Positions 20,937 to 24,215 of a DNA stretch of 24,215 nt are shown piece by piece. Under the pieces are notes generated by a model that saw only the letters and a program-made list of their open reading frames with translations, did not search any database and had not been told where the DNA came from. Location of the stretch: positions 1 to 24,215 of the forward strand of contig JAQVPY010000006.1 of the NCBI GenBank assembly GCA_028701815.1. The letters run 5' to 3'. The position numbers and the translations under genes are program-made. The DNA comes from Bacteroidales bacterium (GTDB taxonomy: Bacteria; Bacteroidota; Bacteroidia; Bacteroidales; BM520). Each line of letters opens with the position of its first letter. Within the stretch, counting starts at the first letter, position 1.

Positions 20937-23879
20937 ATGTCTCGGTTATTTAAAAGTTTCGTTTTTGCTGTAGTTGCCACGACGCTTGTCTCTTGCTCGC
21001 CCAATGACAAAAAATTGTGCGAATCAGTTAATCCCTTTATAGGTACCGACTTTCACGGACATACCTTCCCCGGCGCAACTGCTCCATTTGGAATGGTCCA
21101 ACTTGGCCCCGATACTCGCCTCACCGGCTGGGACGGCTGCTCCGGCTACCACTATTCCGATGATGTTATTTACGGCTTCTCCCATACCCATCTCAGCGGT
21201 ACGGGCTGTAGCGATTATGGCGATATCCTTCTGATGCCCACTACAGGGGAACCTCTGCTCACTAATGCGGTGTCACCTACAGGAGAAAAAATCGGCTACC
21301 CCTCCTCTTTTAGTCATGATAATGAACACGCCGAAGCCGGATATTATTCCGTCTTGCTCGACGACTATAATATAAAAGCGGAACTTACCGCTACCGAACG
21401 CACAGGATTTCATAGATATACATTCCCTTCCGACTCCGGTAACGTTATCCTCGATCTTAAACATAGAGACGCTGTGATCGCCTCCTCTATTAACGTCGTC
21501 TCCGATAGCGAAATCCAGGGCTGCCGCCGCTCAAGAGCATGGGCCGCCGACCAACATGTATATTTCGTCGCCGCCTTCTCCGAGCCTTTCTCAAAATACG
21601 GTATCAGCCTCGACGACGTAATGCTCGAAAATGTTGCATCTGCCGACGGTGAAAATATTAAAGCATTCTTCTCTTTTAAAAATCTCGATAAACCACTCGT
21701 GGTGACCGTAGGTATATCCGGCGTAAGCATCGAGGAAGCCCGCAAAAATATTACCCACAGCGGCGACTTCGAGGCAGCTCTCGCTGAGACACAACAAAAA
21801 TGGAATGAGCAACTGTCTAAAATAACCGTTAAATCAATGTCAAACGACGAAAAGGTTACCTTCTATACCGCCCTTTACCACTCTATGATAGCTCCAAACC
21901 TCTTTAATGATGCCGACAGCTCTTATAGGGGTAGAGACCTTGAAATCCATAAAGCATCCGACTTTAATAATTATACCGTGTTCTCCCTCTGGGATACTTT
22001 CCGCGCAACACACCCGCTGCTCTCTGTGATAGAACAACAACGGACCCTCGACTTTATCAAGACTTTCCTCGCACAATATCAACAGGGAGGCGCACTGCCC
22101 GTTTGGGAACTCGCAGCTAACGAAACCGGCTGCATGATAGGCTACCACTCGATCCCCGTTATTTATGACGCTTATATGAAGGGAATTACCGACTTCGACG
22201 TGAACCTCGCCCTCGAAGCTATGATTCATAGCGCCCAAATGCAACACCTCGGACTTCCGTATTATATGAAATACGGATATATCGCCTCCGATAATGAGGG
22301 CGAATCGGTATCTAAAACTCTCGAATATGCTTATGATGACTGGTGTATCGCAATGTTCGCTAAAGAAATAGGAAACGAAAATGTCTATTTACGCTTTATC
22401 CGTAGAGCCCAAAATTATAAGAATATCTTTGATGCTGAAACAGGCTTCTTTAGAGCTAAAATCAATAATATATGGTTTAAACCTTTCGACCCACGTGAGG
22501 TTAATTTTAATTATACCGAAGCTAACGGATGGCAATATAATTTCTTCGTTCCTCAAGATGTAAATACCCATATTATAATGATGGGCGGAGATTCGGCTTA
22601 TGCCGCCAAACTCGATGAACTCTTTACCGAAAACTCCGAGACTACCGGTAGAAATCAGTCGGATATCACCGGACTGATAGGACAATATGCCCACGGTAAT
22701 GAACCAAGCCATAGCTTCGCATACCTGTATAATTATGTGGGACAGCCATGGAAGACACAACAACGCGTGAGAGAAATAATGCAGACATTGTATTTTAATG
22801 CTCCCGACGGCCTTTGCGGTAATGAGGACTGCGGACAGATGTCATCATGGTACGTCCTTAGCTCTATCGGACTTTATCCTGCTTGCCCCGGCGATGGCAA
22901 ATTCCTTATCGGCTCGCCAATAGTGGAAAAAGCAGCCGTGAATCTTGAAAACGGTAAGAAATTTGTGATAAAAACAAAAAATCAATCACCTGAAAATATT
23001 TATGTCTCACAAATCAAATTAAACGGTAAGGATTATCCGTATTCCTATATCTCATATAACGATATCTTGTCGGGTGGAGAGATGCTGTTTTATATGTCGC
23101 CTAAGCCAAACAAAGACTTCGGAAAAGCAGTGGAATCCCGCCCCGTCAATATTATAGAAGATAACCTTATCTCTCCCGTGCCGACATTTATTGCCGACGG
23201 AACTTCCTTTTATGATAAAATAACTTTGGGGATTTCAACCCCCGAAGATTGTACCGTATATTATTCCGTCGATGATAATGACCCGATGAACAAAGGTGCC
23301 CTCTATTCTTCCCCTCTGATCTTGAAAAAAAATACTACTTTGAAAGCCGTCGCAGTTAAAGATGGCTGCCGCCCAAGTCAGACTGTCGAAACAGAATTTA
23401 AAAAACTGCCGAAGACACGCAGTATAAAATTGCTGTCTACCTACGAAAACCAGTATTCCGCCGGTGGCGACGATGCCCTTATCAATCTTATCAGAGGGGG
23501 TAACAGCTTTAAAACAGGCGCGTGGCAGGGCTATACGGGACAGGATATCACAGCTGTGGTAGACCTCGGAAAAAAAGAAGCTATACGTGAAGTGTCTATG
23601 GGATTTATTCAAGACGTTAAGTCATGGATATTCTTCCCTGTGAAATTGCTGGTGTCTGTCTCCGACAACGGACACGATTTTGAACCCTTCGGAGAATATG
23701 TAAACACCTTTCCTCTTACTACCGAAGGCGCTCACGTGAAGGAAATGATTGTAAACGGTAAGAAAATAAGAGCGAGATACGTTAAAGTAGTCGCTAAATC
23801 AATAATAACCTGCCCCGAATGGCACGACGGCGCCGGAGATCCCGCTTGGCTTTTCGCCGACGAGATAACAATAAACTAA
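20937..23879 (+). CDS. GH92 alpha-mannosidase lipoprotein with CHB_HEX_C-like and F5/8-type C domains
   Basis: Exported calcium-dependent exo-alpha-mannosidase of 980 residues. The signal MSRLFKSFVFAVVATTLVSC ends in a lipobox with C20. The GH92 core runs from about 27 to 740: VNPFIGTDFHGHTFPGA at the start, GCSGYHY, SLWDTFRATHPL (350-361), WELAANETGCMIGYHS (390-405), YTEANGWQY with the likely general acid E528, HGNEPSHSFAYLYNY (586-600) and GNEDCGQMSSWY (628-639), which holds acidic base candidates. About 746-824 resembles the chitobiase C-terminal fold (VYYSVDDNDPMNKGALYSSPL), and 830-979 an F5/8-type C (CBM32-like) sugar-binding domain. Such enzymes trim mannose from N-glycans or yeast-type mannan. 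There is no SusC/SusD pair nearby, so this is not a typical polysaccharide utilisation locus. Confidence 0.95.
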   Translation: MSRLFKSFVFAVVATTLVSCSPNDKKLCESVNPFIGTDFHGHTFPGATAPFGMVQLGPDTRLTGWDGCSGYHYSDDVIYGFSHTHLSGTGCSDYGDILLMPTTGEPLLTNAVSPTGEKIGYPSSFSHDNEHAEAGYYSVLLDDYNIKAELTATERTGFHRYTFPSDSGNVILDLKHRDAVIASSINVVSDSEIQGCRRSRAWAADQHVYFVAAFSEPFSKYGISLDDVMLENVASADGENIKAFFSFKNLDKPLVVTVGISGVSIEEARKNITHSGDFEAALAETQQKWNEQLSKITVKSMSNDEKVTFYTALYHSMIAPNLFNDADSSYRGRDLEIHKASDFNNYTVFSLWDTFRATHPLLSVIEQQRTLDFIKTFLAQYQQGGALPVWELAANETGCMIGYHSIPVIYDAYMKGITDFDVNLALEAMIHSAQMQHLGLPYYMKYGYIASDNEGESVSKTLEYAYDDWCIAMFAKEIGNENVYLRFIRRAQNYKNIFDAETGFFRAKINNIWFKPFDPREVNFNYTEANGWQYNFFVPQDVNTHIIMMGGDSAYAAKLDELFTENSETTGRNQSDITGLIGQYAHGNEPSHSFAYLYNYVGQPWKTQQRVREIMQTLYFNAPDGLCGNEDCGQMSSWYVLSSIGLYPACPGDGKFLIGSPIVEKAAVNLENGKKFVIKTKNQSPENIYVSQIKLNGKDYPYSYISYNDILSGGEMLFYMSPKPNKDFGKAVESRPVNIIEDNLISPVPTFIADGTSFYDKITLGISTPEDCTVYYSVDDNDPMNKGALYSSPLILKKNTTLKAVAVKDGCRPSQTVETEFKKLPKTRSIKLLSTYENQYSAGGDDALINLIRGGNSFKTGAWQGYTGQDITAVVDLGKKEAIREVSMGFIQDVKSWIFFPVKLLVSVSDNGHDFEPFGEYVNTFPLTTEGAHVKEMIVNGKKIRARYVKVVAKSIITCPEWHDGAGDPAWLFADEITIN

Positions 23880-23907
23880 TCTAAAAAAAGTATTAATTTT
23901 TTATAAT

Positions 23908-24215
23908 ATGACACCAATTGAAAAAATGCTTGACACATTAAAATGTCACAAAGATGTTAGAAGAAATATCAGCAGAGCTGATATGATCGCACAATCCATC
24001 GCAAACAGAGAAGTTATCGTTTGTGAAAGTGGCGCCCTCGCTACTTGGTCACGCCCGGAATCAACCGGAAGAAGCCCTAAAGACACGGTTATTGTAAAAA
24101 GAACTTGTTCGGAGAAGAATATCGACTGGACATCTGCCAATAACCTCCCCCTTGACGAAAAGGTTTTTGATATGGTTCTCGAAGATGCAATCGCTTTGTT
24201 GCTTGCTAAACCAAA
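23908..24215 (+). CDS. Probable ATP-type phosphoenolpyruvate carboxykinase, N-terminal part (3' end outside window)
   Basis: The frame opens at the ATG at 23908 and remains open to the window end (102 codons seen). The stretch ESGALATWSRPESTGRSPKD (40-59) contains TGRSPKD, the substrate-binding segment of ATP-dependent PEP carboxykinase, followed by TVIVKR and an IDW in the expected order. The enzyme converts oxaloacetate and ATP to PEP, CO2 and ADP, or runs in the CO2-fixing direction in succinate-forming Bacteroidota. The N-terminal sequence is not the one I remember for the common Bacteroides PckA, so it may belong to a divergent branch. The nucleotide-binding P-loop and metal ligands lie beyond the window. 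Only 28 bases separate it from the GH92 stop, with no clear promoter. Confidence 0.78.
   Translation, partial: MTPIEKMLDTLKCHKDVRRNISRADMIAQSIANREVIVCESGALATWSRPESTGRSPKDTVIVKRTCSEKNIDWTSANNLPLDEKVFDMVLEDAIALLLAKP

Noticed and set aside
1..24215. CRISPR array, transposase, integrase, phage or toxin-antitoxin genes
   Set aside because: No regularly spaced repeats with spacers and no such protein motifs were found on either strand.

Overview
The window looks like a chromosomal segment of a Bacteroidota member, most likely of the order Bacteroidales. The evidence is the TonB-dependent receptor with a carboxypeptidase-regulatory-like N-terminus, lax lipoprotein signal peptides, DUF1573, DUF1343/NamZ and GH92 families, the near absence of Shine-Dalgarno sequences, a tRNA gene without encoded CCA, and repeated promoter elements of the Bacteroidota type (TAnnTTTG at -7). 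No transposase, integrase, phage gene or CRISPR array is visible. Gene density is high and no gene-free stretch exceeds 300 bases.

Layout. 1-1121: 3' part of ligA, then a CAT-anticodon tRNA. 1227-5685: a plus-strand block with a LytS-type histidine kinase, a LytTR response regulator (4-base overlap), an alginate-export-like outer-membrane porin and a YeiH-family ('putative sulfate exporter') inner-membrane transporter, closed by a strong bidirectional hairpin terminator. 5755-10461 (minus): a rhomboid protease, then a TonB-dependent receptor with a beta-helix-like surface lipoprotein behind it. 10635-14765 (plus): DUF1573 periplasmic protein, class I aminotransferase, NamZ-like lipoprotein and a LolC/E-like ABC permease. 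14908-18352 (plus): ECF-like sigma factor, a 63-residue unknown protein, endonuclease III, RecA and a TPR lipoprotein. 18360-20830 (minus): an RmlD-like reductase overlapping a phosphoglucomutase/phosphomannomutase. 20937-24215 (plus): a GH92 alpha-mannosidase with C-terminal accessory domains, then the start of what looks like an ATP-type PEP carboxykinase.

How the genes may work together. The kinase, regulator, porin and YeiH genes form a compact unit that reads as a signal-controlled transport route across both membranes; three GTCC direct repeats with 10-11 base spacing sit at an activator-like position before the porin gene. The receptor and lipoprotein form an uptake pair, preceded by a direct repeat resembling the PhoP/PhoB arrangement. 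NamZ (cell-wall amino-sugar release), RmlD/phosphohexomutase and GH92 are envelope and sugar functions, while ligA, nth and recA are DNA maintenance genes.

No complete novel defence or mobile system is evident. The most unusual features are sequence-level: a terminator-like hairpin of 14 perfect base pairs plus U-tract buried in the signal-peptide codons of the namZ-like gene; a phosphohexomutase whose C-terminus is cut short inside an inverted repeat made with the end of the convergent TPR gene; and the direct-repeat operator candidates.
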